Below are positions 48,272 to 60,200 of a stretch of 64,000 nt of DNA, piece after piece; position 1 is the stretch's first letter, and the number at the start of each line of letters is the position of its first letter. The translations under genes and the position numbers were made by a program. The notes under the pieces were generated by a model, which saw only the letters and a list, made by a program, of their open reading frames with translations, did no database searches and was not told the DNA's origin. The stretch comes from Flavobacterium sp. TR2 (GTDB taxonomy: Bacteria > Bacteroidota > Bacteroidia > Flavobacteriales > Flavobacteriaceae), in assembly GCF_025252405.1 (NCBI RefSeq), contig NZ_CP104307.1, positions 4,278,001 to 4,342,000 on the forward strand, read 5' to 3'.

Positions 48272-50326
48272 ATGAATAAGACAATAGACCAATTATCAGC
48301 AGATAATATTAGAGCTTTAGCAATATCAATGGTTGAGAAAGCCAATTCTGGCCATCCTGGAGGATCAATGGGAGGAGCAGATTTTATGCACATTTTATAT
48401 TCTGAATATCTGAAATATGATCCAACCGAAATGAACTGGATTTACAGAGACCGCTTTTTTATGGACGCTGGACATTTATCCGCTTTAATGTACGCTCAGT
48501 ACTATCTTTTGGGAAATTATGAAAAAACAGATCTTGAAAACTTCAGACAATGGGGTTCTGTAACGCCTGGCCATCCTGAAGTTGATGTAAAGAGAGGTAT
48601 TGAAAACACATCTGGTCCATTGGGACAAGGCCATGTTATGGGTGTTGGAGCTGCCATTGCCGCTAAATTCCTATCTGAAAAATTCGATAATCTATTCGAT
48701 CACAAAATATATGGTTTTATAACAGACGGAGGTATTCAAGAAGAAATTTCGCAGGGAGCAGGAAGGATTGCAGGACATTTAGGATTAAACAATTTTATCA
48801 TGTTTTATGATTCTAATGATGTGCAGTTATCTTCTATGACTGACGAAGTAACGAGTGAAAATACGGCCGCAAAATATGAATCTTGGGGATGGAAGGTCAT
48901 CACTATTGACGCTCACAATCATACTCAAATACGCTCCGCATTAAACGCCGCAAATGCCGAATTAAAAAGACCTACGCTTATTATTGGAAGAACAATTATG
49001 GGAAAAGGCTGCGTTACTTCTGACGGAACACTATACGAAGGACAGTGCGAACTTCATGGCAAACCTATTGGAGCAACAAAAGCTGACTTTATAAAAACAC
49101 TTGAAAACTTGGGCGCTGATCCAAAAGATTCTTTTGCCATTTACAGCAGCGTTGAAGGCCATTATAAAAAAGTTTTAGAACAAAAAACTAAGGATGCTGC
49201 AGAAAGGAAATCAAAAATTTTGGCTTGGGAAAAACAAAATCCTGAATCTGCTAAAAAGATAGAGCAGTTTTTCAGCGGAGAACTTCCTGAAATGGATTTC
49301 GGTTCTATAACTCAAAAAGCTAATGCAGCAACACGCGATGCTTCTGCGGAGGTTTTAGGCTATTTGGCTGAAAAAGTAGAAAACATGATTGTTTCTTCTG
49401 CAGATTTATCTAACAGCGATAAAACGGACGGTTTCTTGAAAAAGACTTCAGTAATGCAAAAAGGCGACTTTAGTGGAGCATTTCTTCAAGCTGGTGTTGC
49501 CGAACTTACAATGGCCGCAATTGCAAACGGAATGGCTTTACATGGCGGAGTAATTCCTGTTGTAGCCACTTTCTTTGTTTTTTCTGATTATATGAAACCA
49601 GCCATGCGTCTTGCTGCAATTCAGGAACTTCCTGTAAAATATGTATTGACGCATGATTCTTTTAGAGTTGGAGAAGACGGACCAACACATCAGCCAATTG
49701 AACAAGAAGCTCAGATCAGGCTTTTAGAAAAAATTAAAAACCATTCTGGCCGTCAAAGCTTTTTGGCACTGCGTCCAGCCGATGCGACTGAAACTTCGGT
49801 AGCTTGGCAAATGGCAGTTGAAAATAAAACAACTCCTACCGCATTAATCCTTTCAAGACAAAACATCCAAGATCTTCCGTACAAGGATCCAAAATTTGCA
49901 ACTGCATCACAAGCTAAAAAAGGGGGATATCTAATTAAAGAAAACCAAAATCCAGATCTTACTTTGATCGGAAACGGATCTGAGGTTGCCACTCTTTTAG
50001 AAGCAGCCTCTGAATTGGAAAAAACAAAACAATTAAAAATAAATGTTGCTTCTATAATTTCTGAAGGCGTTTTCAGATCTCAACCAAAAGAATATCAAGA
50101 AAGTATTATTCCTAAAGATGGATTGGTTTTCGGTTTAACGGCAGGGCTTCCTATTAATCTTGAAAGTTTAGCAGGTTCTCGAGGAATTGTATATGGATTA
50201 GATCATTTTGGCTACTCAGCTCCAGCATCGGTTTTAGATCAAAAATTCGGCTTTACCGCTGAAAACATTAGCAATGAAATCGTAAAATATTTAGGAATAG
50301 CACAAAAAACCGAATTTTCAGTTTAA
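48272..50326 (+). CDS. tkt: Transketolase
   Basis: 684 residues, full length. N-terminal MVEKANSGHPGGSMGGADF, NTSGPLGQGHVMGVG and the thiamine-diphosphate loop region ITDGGIQEEISQGAGR. In the second half LTHDSFRVGEDGPTHQPIE (about residues 459-477) holds the residues that contact the cofactor and phosphate. It transfers two-carbon units from xylulose-5-phosphate, so it completes the non-oxidative pentose phosphate path with the transaldolase at 28959. It shares the GH3 transcription unit and presumably its operator. A housekeeping transketolase probably exists elsewhere in the genome. Confidence 0.96.
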   Translation: MNKTIDQLSADNIRALAISMVEKANSGHPGGSMGGADFMHILYSEYLKYDPTEMNWIYRDRFFMDAGHLSALMYAQYYLLGNYEKTDLENFRQWGSVTPGHPEVDVKRGIENTSGPLGQGHVMGVGAAIAAKFLSEKFDNLFDHKIYGFITDGGIQEEISQGAGRIAGHLGLNNFIMFYDSNDVQLSSMTDEVTSENTAAKYESWGWKVITIDAHNHTQIRSALNAANAELKRPTLIIGRTIMGKGCVTSDGTLYEGQCELHGKPIGATKADFIKTLENLGADPKDSFAIYSSVEGHYKKVLEQKTKDAAERKSKILAWEKQNPESAKKIEQFFSGELPEMDFGSITQKANAATRDASAEVLGYLAEKVENMIVSSADLSNSDKTDGFLKKTSVMQKGDFSGAFLQAGVAELTMAAIANGMALHGGVIPVVATFFVFSDYMKPAMRLAAIQELPVKYVLTHDSFRVGEDGPTHQPIEQEAQIRLLEKIKNHSGRQSFLALRPADATETSVAWQMAVENKTTPTALILSRQNIQDLPYKDPKFATASQAKKGGYLIKENQNPDLTLIGNGSEVATLLEAASELEKTKQLKINVASIISEGVFRSQPKEYQESIIPKDGLVFGLTAGLPINLESLAGSRGIVYGLDHFGYSAPASVLDQKFGFTAENISNEIVKYLGIAQKTEFSV

Positions 50327-50589
50327 ACTAAAATCAAATATACTATGGAGTTGGTATCTTTCGGGGCTGTACATCAGAGAATTAAATTTCTTAATCAGAA
50401 TATTCAATATTTTTAATGCATTTGTGACACAAAAAAGCACACCACTACTATAATTCAAACAGTTACATCTTTTAAATTTTGTGTATGATTTAATGTTGAA
50501 ATAATAAAATCTGAATTTGGATGCAGAATAATTGCACTTTGTACAAAGACATTTTATAAAACATAGTTTAGACAGGACTTCATGATATA

Positions 50590-50610
50590 GTTCGAATCCT
50601 GCTCTCCCCA
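50590..50610 (+). other. Truncated tRNA 3' end (T-loop, T-stem half, acceptor half)
   Basis: The bases GTTCGAATCCTGCTCTCCCC plus a final A match a tRNA 3' portion: T-loop TTCGAAT, 3' T-stem CCTGC, acceptor strand TCTCCCC and discriminator A. The preceding sequence does not form a matching 5' half, D-arm or anticodon arm, so the gene is broken. The intact tRNA would have an acceptor 5' strand GGGGAGA; the amino acid cannot be told. tRNA 3' ends are typical attachment sites of integrating elements, but no integrase is in the window. Confidence 0.55.
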
Positions 50611-50615
50611 CAAAA

Positions 50616-50646
50616 CCTGCAAATCTTTGGATCTGCAGGCTTTTTT
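50616..50646 (+). terminator. Rho-independent terminator after the tRNA-like fragment
   Basis: Stem CCTGCAAATC (50616-50625) with GATCTGCAGG (50630-50639), nine of ten paired, loop of four, then C and six T. Spacing of five bases after the tRNA-like end is that of a tRNA gene terminator. Confidence 0.82.
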
Positions 50647-51232
50647 ATTTTATATTGTTTTTCATATTTTTTTAACTGCTCAAAATCTCTATGACTGAAT
50701 CGTGGCACATTGAGTTTTTGAAAACAGAAATCCTGCAAAATTAAGGTCAAAAACGTTTAGGTTTGAAACTGTTGCCATGATCATTTCCTTAGTGATAAAT
50801 CGCTGCCGACAATCATAAAGGACCTCTAGCATAAAAGTAAATCTTGAAACCAAAGCCATAAGCCAGCAAAAAACTTAAAAACAAAAAAATAAGTCTACAC
50901 GCTGCTAAAAAATCCTTTTATTTAGAAAAAATGCTTACAAAATAGGTGCATTTCTTTCACCAAGCAAATAAAACCACCTTAAAGTACTGTTTTTAAGTTT
51001 TTTACAGACAACTACCCTATTGGTAAAAATTGCATTTTTGTTGTTTCATTTTAGAATCTGAAACATAAAAAACAAAAAATCAGTCTTTTATTTTTCTAAT
51101 TTTGAAATACCCCCTGTCTAAATTAACAAACCTTCACTGCAAGTTAAATGCAACATTGTAATTATTAATATAAGGCAGTTTTTAAATCTGTCTTTCATAT
51201 CCTGATTGCTTATGGTTCAGATTTACCTTCTC

Positions 51233-54200
51233 ATGCTGATTAAAAATTTTAACAGAAAACTTTCTCTCCTTATTCTGCTGTTTTTAACCTCTATCGCTAT
51301 AAATGCGCAAAACTGTACTGTAAATGCCGGAGTACTGAATGTCACTATTTGTGAAACTGATGCCTTAGTTTTGACTGGAAATAATCCGACACCGATTATC
51401 GGCACGGTCAAATGGACTCAAATTTCAGGACCTGCAGTAACTATTGATTCGCCGACTAGCGTAAGCACAACAGTTTCAGGCTATACAGGAGGCAATACTT
51501 ATATTTTCAGATATAGCGCAACTTGCAGCGATGGGATTCAATCCTATCAGGATAAAGTGGTTAATGTAAAACCCATAACAATAGCCAATGCTGGTGCCAA
51601 TATTGCCAGCTGCCCTAATAATAATGGGACATTAGCCATTATTGCAAACACTCCTCAAAATACTGGAGAAACAGGATACTGGGAAATCGTAGGCGCAAAC
51701 AATGCAGGAGTTATCATCAATTTTCCAAATCTAGCTACCTCAACAATAACATTGCCAACAACCAGCTGCGGTGTTACAACGCTTCAATGGGTTATTGAAG
51801 GACCAGAATATGCCCCTGGGCAGCGTTGCCGAACCACTTCTCAAATAACCGTAACCAATTATGGAGGTGTAGAACCTGTTTCGGCAGGGCCAGATCAGAC
51901 TTTAAGCAATTGCTATACCACTACGCAGTCTACTAACTTAAGTGGAACTTATGGCGGATGCGGACTTAACGGACAAAATGGACAATGGACATTTGTTAGC
52001 GGACCAAATACTCCAACTATAAGCAACTCAAATGCCTACAATACAGGCATTTCAAATCTGGTTGAAGGAACTTATACTTTCAGATGGACGGTTACGGGGC
52101 CTTGCGCCTCAGGAAATGATACTGTGGTAATTACTGTACCGCCTGCAACTCAGGATGTGACACAACTTCCTGGCGGGGATGAAAATATATATTTTTGCGA
52201 TAATACTATAAATCAAGTTACTCTTGTCGCGCAGACACCTTTGTATGCAGGTGAAACTGTTGCTTGGTCGCAGGTTTCGGGAGATACTGGCGCTGTAATT
52301 GTTTCTCCGACAAATCCTACCACACTTGTTACCAATATTTTTCAGGGAGGAGACCCTTACCGTTTTCGCTATACCCTTACAAATAATAATACGGGCTGTG
52401 TTTTTACCAAAGATTACATCGTGCAATATAATGGCCCAACTAGGACTATTGTTGCAAATGATGGAAAGGATATTGTTGGAAGCTGTAATGCTACTGTATT
52501 TACAATTCCGCTTACGGTAACTGGAACAGGCTCCAATCAATACCGTATTGTAAGCGGTCCTCCACTCTCTCCTTTAGCGCCTTTTCCGACTGCTTTAGCA
52601 GATGTTGGAAATTCTCTTACCTTAACCCTTACTGCCCCGGGTGAATATACTGTTGAATTTATCAGAAAACAAAGTGGAGCCTTAGCTGTTGAATGTGATT
52701 TTGGCTTTGATACTCTCAATATACTGGTTTCTGGCGAACCTACTCCATCTAATGCAGGAACCGATGTCAGTCTGCCTTGCGGCGACACGAGTACTGTTCT
52801 TTCTGGCGTAAGCACAGATGACGGCTTGCATTTTTGGAGCCAGCTGAGCGGTCCCAATACAGCTACAATTGCGGATAATTTTGCGGTAGATACGCCTGTC
52901 ACTAATCTTATTTCGGGTACATATGTTTTTCAGTACATTACAAAAGGCGGTGGTGCTACCTGCGGTTTTTCGGTAGCAACAGTTACTGTTTATGTTTCAG
53001 ACAGTTCAATAGGCAATGTCGATGCAGGAGCTGATCAAGTAACGTGTGCTGGTTCGCAAGTGCCCCTTGCGGCTGTTCAAGCCCCTCGTGGAGAATTTGG
53101 TACTTGGAGCCAAATTTCAGGTCCAGATATCATTACTTTTTCAGATGTAAATGATCCAAATGCTATTGCTTCTGGTTTTCTGACACCTTCTTCTACCTAT
53201 GAATTGCAATGGACAGTTGCTTATTCGCATCCCGGACCTTCTTGCGGAGGAGCAGTTTCTGATAACGTAACTATTATAACCAATAACAATAATGCGCCTA
53301 CAACATCAGATGCAGGACCAGATGCCTGTTATTCTTCAGGCACAACAACTTTTAATCTTAGCGGAAACACGCCAGCGCTTACCGATTCTGGTACTTGGAG
53401 CGTACAACCATCTGCTGGAGTTGTTTTTACAGACGTAAATGATCCAAATACAATGGTGACCGTTCCCGGAAACGGAACCTATATTTTTACATGGTCAATT
53501 ATTTCAATATTGAGAACCTGCCTTCCTAGCGAAAGCAGTGTTTCTGTAACAGTTGCTGAAACTCCGCCAATTGCAGATGCGGGTCCAGATCAAGAAATTT
53601 GCGGCAGTACCGTAACTATGGCAGCAATAAAAAGCGCTGGAACAACAGGTACATGGACTAGGATTTCTGGTGTTGGAAATTATACCATTAGCGACATTCA
53701 TGACCCAAATGCTGTTTTTACCTTTAACTATAGCGGTTATTATATATTCAGATGGACGGTTGATGCCGGCATCTGCGGCGAGGCATTTGACGATATCAAT
53801 CTTACCATCGGGCTTCCGCCTCATCCAGCTGCGGCAGGTCCAGATCAGAACATTTGCAACAACACTACCGCAGTTATGGCTGGTAGCTCCTATGACAGCT
53901 TTTTCGAATCAGGCCAATGGTCTGTACTTACAGGTTCTCCTAATCAGCCTTTAATTGTAGATCCTTCTAAACCGAATACGGCAATTAATGGTCTTATAGC
54001 GGGCACCTATACATTTAGATGGACAATAACTGCAAAAAGCATTTTTTTATGTCCGGGCAGTTTTGATGATGTGGTTGTTGTAGTTGATCCAGCCGCAAAT
54101 GCAGGACCAGACCAAACCTATTGCGATGTTACCAGCGTACAGCTTATGGCCAATGAAAACTCAACTGGAACATGGTCACTGACCAGTACAACTGGAAATC

Positions 54201-57200
54201 CTGCAGATGTAATCATTACACAGTCACCATCAAATAGCTACATTGCCAATGCGACTGTGGTTCCCGGAAATGATTATGTTTTTACATTTACCACCAGCAC
54301 CACTACATTTCCAAACGGTGCGACTTGTACAGCAACTTCAGATTCTGTAAATATTACCATTTTCAGCGGTGCGAGCATTGATCCAAATGCAGGGCCAGAC
54401 CAAACTTTGTGTATCAGTGATGTTGGCGGTGTTGCCACAATGAGCGGAAATGTCCCTCCTCCAGATGTTACTACGTTTGAATGGCGATTTGTCTATCAGC
54501 CGCAAGGAAGCGTAGCAGTTATCGATACCCCATCGGCACCACTGACAACAGTTTCAAACCTAACCGTTCCTGGACTTTACATTCTTGAATGGGTATTCAA
54601 AAGCAATAATTGCCGAACTCTTTCCGATATTGTCCGAATTGAGATGAATGCACCTCCAAGTGCTGCCGATGCGGGGCCTGATGATACTGTTGCCTGCCAA
54701 ACTACTTATAAAACCGCAGCGGTTCCTCCAGCAGTTGGTATAGGTACTTGGACATTTTTCTCCCAGCCTCCCGGAGGAAATGCTGTTATTGACAATCCGA
54801 ACAGTCCTGAAACTACCTTATCGAATATTGATGTTTTGGGCACCTACATCTTAACATGGACCGTAACTAATGGTCCGTTTACGAATCCTTCTCTTTGCCA
54901 GCCTACTTCAGATCAGGTAGAAATAACTTTTAACGATGTGCCACCATCTATAGCAGATGCTGGTCCCGATCAAGAACTATGCGATCCTGGCAGCGCTACC
55001 ATGAATGCTGCAGCAGTAACATCTGGTTTAGGTACATGGACGCAGGTTTCTGGTCCGAATACAGCCGGTATCGCATCGCCGAACAATGAAAATTCTTTAA
55101 TGCTAGGACTAATACCAGGAACTTATGAATTTAAATGGACTGTTACCACAACTAACTCAAACGGATGTTTCTCTGAAGATTCTGTTCTAGTAACGATATA
55201 TGCCAATCCTTCGACTGCCGATGCAGGACCAGATCAGATTGTTCCTCAGTTTTCACCTATCAGCATGAACGCTGTTGCTCCAACAGTCGGCACCGGAAGC
55301 TGGACACAGACTGCAGGCCCTAGCACAATAGGCTTTACTGATCCTTCTAGCCCAACAACAGCCGTAACTGGAACCATCCCTGGCCTTTATACGCTTCAAT
55401 GGAATGTAACAAACGGAAATTGTGCTGTTTCATCAGACACAATGACTCTTAGAATATTAGCTGTTGCTGATTTAGAATTAACCAAAACAGTAACACCAAC
55501 TACAGGAAGCGCTGGCGACGTAGTCACTTTCAATATTAATGTTTTTAATAACAACGCTCAAGGCGGAACGGTTACGGCTACCAATGTTGCCGTACGCGAT
55601 TATATTCCGCTTGGGTTTGCACTTGTAGCGGGATCTGTCACTTCAGCAGGAATTTACAATGTTGGAGACAACACCATTACTTGGAGCGGTTTAACTATTC
55701 CAAGTGGCAGTATTTTAAATTTATCTTTTAAAGCTACTATTCTGCCTTCAGGAGGATCTTATGTAAATACTGCAGAGGTGATTGCCTCAGATCAATTTGA
55801 CCCGGATAGTACGCCTAACAACCAAGACCCTTCCGAAGATGACCAAGACAGTGCCACAGTAGTTCTTGATGTAGCCGACTTATCACTTATAAAAACGGTT
55901 TCTCCGACTACAGTTAGCATAAATGACAATGTGATTTTTACCATTTCAGTAACTAATAGCGGGCCAAATAATGCAACTGGAATAACAGTTTCCGATAAAC
56001 TGCCTCCTGGATACACCTACGTGAGTGACAATGGAGCAGGAAAGTATAATAATCTTACAGGAATCTGGAATGTGGGCAACTTGAACAATGGAAATACACT
56101 TTCTTTGCAGATTACCGCTAAAGTAAATGTTGTGACATCAATGAACGATTACTTTAATACGGCAGAAATACAGACCGCAGATCAGCTCGATCCAGATAGT
56201 ACTCCTGGAAATGGATTGCCAGAAGATGATATCTCCACAGTATCAGTTTCTTTAAAATCAGCAGATTTAGAACTTACGAAATCTGTCACTCCTACTTCTG
56301 CCGCGGCCGGAGAACAAGTTACTTTTACTATAAATGTGACCAACTTAGGCCCTGGAAATGCAACTGGAGTAACTGTAAAAGATATTATTCCTGTAGGCTA
56401 TACTTTAATACCCGGCTCTGTTTCAAACGGCGGCACCTATCAGGTAGCAAGCGCTACTTTGGAATGGAAGGATCTTTCTCTGCCTACCAATTCGAATATA
56501 GATTTAACTTTTAATGCATTTGTCAATCCGTTAGGAAGTTATGTCAACACAGCGCAAATAACCACTAGCGATTTGCCAGACCCTGATAGCGTCCCAAATA
56601 ATAATGTTCCTACTGAAGACGATCAAGATGATGCTGAAGTTATTTTTATTGGTCCATCTGCTGATTTGTCTTTAGTTAAAAACGTGGTGGCTGGAAATAC
56701 GACCCCGGTAGTGGGCAGCCAGATTTCTTTTGAACTTATTATTAAGAATGACGGCCCGAACAACGCAACTGGAGTACAGGTAACCGATTTGCTTCCTTCA
56801 GGCTATCAATATGTAAACTATAGTTCTTCTGCTGGCTTATATAACAGTGCAACAGGTATATGGAATGTGGGTACGGTTGATTCTGGCGTTTCTGAATCTC
56901 TTATTTTGGATGTTAAAGTATTGCCTACGGGCGATTATCTTAACATTGCGCAAGTTACCGCTAGTGATTTGCCCGATCCTGACAGTACGCCAAATAATGA
57001 CGATGGCGATCAAAGCGAGGATGATGAAGATAATGCTATTGTAACACCTATACCTCCATCCGCAGACTTATCATTGACAAAAACGGTTAGCAATGCTACT
57101 CCTCTAGTTGGCTCTACAGTGACTTTCAGCATTATTACAACAAACAGCGGTCCGCAAGACGCAGCTCAAGTTCAGGTAACCGACTTATTGCCTTCTGGTT

Positions 57201-60200
57201 ATACTTTCAGCAGTTTTAATGCTACTAGCGGAACCTATGATAGCGCAACTGGTTTATGGACATTGGATATATTAGAAAGCAGTGAATCTGAAACATTGCA
57301 AATCAATGCCATAGTAAATCCAACAGGAGATTATACTAATATTGCCGAAGTAACTAATAGCGACACTCCTGATCCAGATTCGACACCAAATAATGGCATA
57401 CCGACTGAAGACGATTACGGAACGGCAACAACCACTCCTATTCCGCAATCTTCAGATTTGTCATTAACCAAAACAGTCAATAATCCGACACCATTAGTCG
57501 GCTCTATTGTTACCTTCCAGATTGTGGTTACCAATAATGGGCCTCAGGATAATTTTGGCATTCAGGTAACAGATGTGCTTCCGTCTGGTTATACGTTCAC
57601 TGGATTTACGGTTTCTACCGGAACTTACGATACCGCAACAGGAATATGGAATGTGGGCAATTTAGTGACTGGCGATTCTGAAACGCTTCAGATTGTTGCG
57701 CGAGTTAATCCTAGCGGCATTTATTTAAACACAGCCGAAGTAACCGCAGCCAATCTTCCTGATCCTGATTCAACGCCAAACAACGGAATCACAACAGAAG
57801 ACGATTATGCAGAAGCTACAACAGCACCTATTCCAACATCAGCAGATTTATCTCTAACCAAAACGGTAAGTAATGCTACTCCGCTTGTGGGCGCACAGGT
57901 AACCTTCAGTATTGAAGTGACCAATTCTGGGCCGCAAGAAGCAAATGGAGTTGCTGTCACAGACTTGCTGCCTTCAGGCTACACATACGTATCGTACAGC
58001 GCAACAACAGGAAATTACAATCCATCTACAGGTATTTGGACAGTTGGCAATATGCCTGTTTCAGATTCTTATACATTGCAAATAACTGCTTTGGTAAATG
58101 CCACAGGAAACTATACTAATAGTGCAGAAATTACGGCAAGCAGCCAGCCTGATCCTGATTCTACTCCTAACAATGGCGTTACAACAGAAGATGATTATGC
58201 TGAGGCCACTACAACACCTATAGCTCAAACTGCAGATTTATCATTGACCAAAACAGTAAATAATAATAACCCGCTAGTTGGCTCTCTAGTCACTTTTGAA
58301 ATAATTGTAACTAATAATGGTCCTCAGGATACCTCTGGAGTTACCGTTACAGATTTATTGCCAAGTGGTTATACTTATTCTAATTTTACCATTTCTACAG
58401 GAACTTACAATCCTACTAGTGGCGTATGGACAGTCGGCAATTTGATTAATGGAAAATCAGAAACTTTGCAACTTTTAGCGATAGTAAACCCAACAGGAAA
58501 TTATGTAAATGTGGCCGAGGTTACTTCCAGTGCTCTTCCTGATCCTGATTCAACGCCAAACAACGGAGTTACAACAGAAGACGATTATGCTACCGCAACG
58601 GTTACTCCAAATGCACAAGCAGCAGATTTATCTTTAACTAAAACCGTTAATAATGCAACACCATTAATAGGTTCTTCTGTTATTTTTGAGCTAATTGTGA
58701 CTAATAACGGGCCTCAAAACACAACAGGAGTCGAAGTTACCGATTTGCTTCCTTCTGGATACACATTTGCTAACTACAGCTCTACAAAAGGAACTTATAA
58801 TGCTGCAACAGGTAAATGGGTTATCGGTTCATTAATCAACGGAGATTCACAAGTATTGCGAATAACTGCTGTTGTAAATTCGACAGGAAATTATTTGAAT
58901 ACTGCCGAAGTAACAGCAAGCGCGCTGCCAGATCCGAATTCAACGCCTGGAAATGGCGTTACTACCGAAAATGATTATGCCGAAATTGGAACCGTTCCTA
59001 CAGTTCATATGGCTGACTTATCTCTTACAAAAACAATTGTCGGCGGTAATATTCATCCAATATTTGGTGCAACCATCACTTTTGAGGTAACAGTAACAAA
59101 CAGCGGACCGCAAGACGCAACAGGCGTTAAAGTAATAGATCAGCTCCCAAGCGGATACCAGTACTTAGTCTATAGCGCAACAAAAGGTCAATACGTTGAA
59201 ACAAGCGGAATTTGGAATATCGGCACAATACCAAACGGAAGCTCAGAATCTTTATTAATATCTGCAATAGTTAACTCGACAGGAAATTATCGAAATATTG
59301 CTGAAGTCTATGCCTCAAATGAATTGGATCCTGACTCGACTCCAAACAATCAGGTTGAAGGAGAAGATGATATGAATTCTGCTTTTATAATTCCAGTAGC
59401 GGCACTAACAGATCTTTCGCTAATAAAAGAAGTTGTAAACAACGAACTCACTCCTGCTGTAGGCCAACGAATATCATTCTCGGTAACTGTAAGAAATTCT
59501 GGTCCAAGCATTGCGACCGGCGTTACTATAAAAGATATTCTTCCATCGGGTTATACGTATGTTTTTTACAATTCAACATCAGGAAGCTATAGTCCAATAA
59601 CAGGAATATGGTCACCGGGAATTATACTTCCGGGAAATAGCCATACTTTAATTGTAACAGCTACAGTAAAAAACCCAACTGGAACACCAGACGAATATCT
59701 GAATATTGCAGAAATTATGACCGCTGACCAATCTGATCCTAATAGTACCCCTGGCAACGGTATTACAACTGAAGATGATTATGACAGTATTTCGGTTACG
59801 CCTGTAATTGTAATGGCAGATTTGTCTATCAATAAAACTGCACTAAATCAAAACGCAGTATATGATGTGGGGTCAACCGTTATATTTACGGTCACAGTAA
59901 CCAACGACGGGCCTGGAGATGCATCTGGCGTAAGCGTAAAAGACTTGCTTCCACCAGGATTTGCCTATCAAACCAGCAGTCCGACAAGCGGTTTATATAA
60001 CTATATTACAGGTGTTTGGAATGTGGGCAATATTCCAAATGGAACCGATCAGTCACTGGATATTTACACTACCGTAAATAAACCGACGGGTGCAGCGGGC
60101 GAATACACAAACATTACCGAAGTGATCGCCAGCAACCTTCCCGACCCTGATTCAACACCAAACAATGGAGTTACAACAGAAGACGATTACGACAGTCTGA

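Larger units (their letters stand above)
50327..51232. other. Non-coding region between the xylan locus and the adhesin operon
   Basis: About 900 bp without a supported gene. It contains the tRNA-like 3' end at 50590-50610 and a terminator at 50616-50646. A TAATTTTG box at 51097-51104 could be the -7 element for the adhesin gene, but no good -33 element is seen. A 97-codon minus-strand frame over 50318-50611 has no family features and covers the tRNA-like sequence, so it is not called. Confidence 0.6.

Noticed and set aside
50540..50610. A complete tRNA gene
   Set aside because: Only the 3' T-loop, T-stem half and acceptor half are present; no 5' acceptor strand, D-arm or anticodon arm can be folded from the upstream sequence.
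50318..50611. 97-codon minus-strand open frame
   Set aside because: No recognisable domain, low-complexity composition, and it covers the tRNA-like sequence and the end of tkt; more likely chance.
51097..51104. TAATTTTG as promoter of the adhesin gene
   Set aside because: Matches the -7 consensus, but no TTG or TTTG is found about 19 bp upstream; in such AT-rich DNA a chance match is likely.
52109..52540. 143-codon minus-strand open frame inside the adhesin gene
   Set aside because: Lies wholly antisense to a well-supported coding sequence with repeats; no family features.
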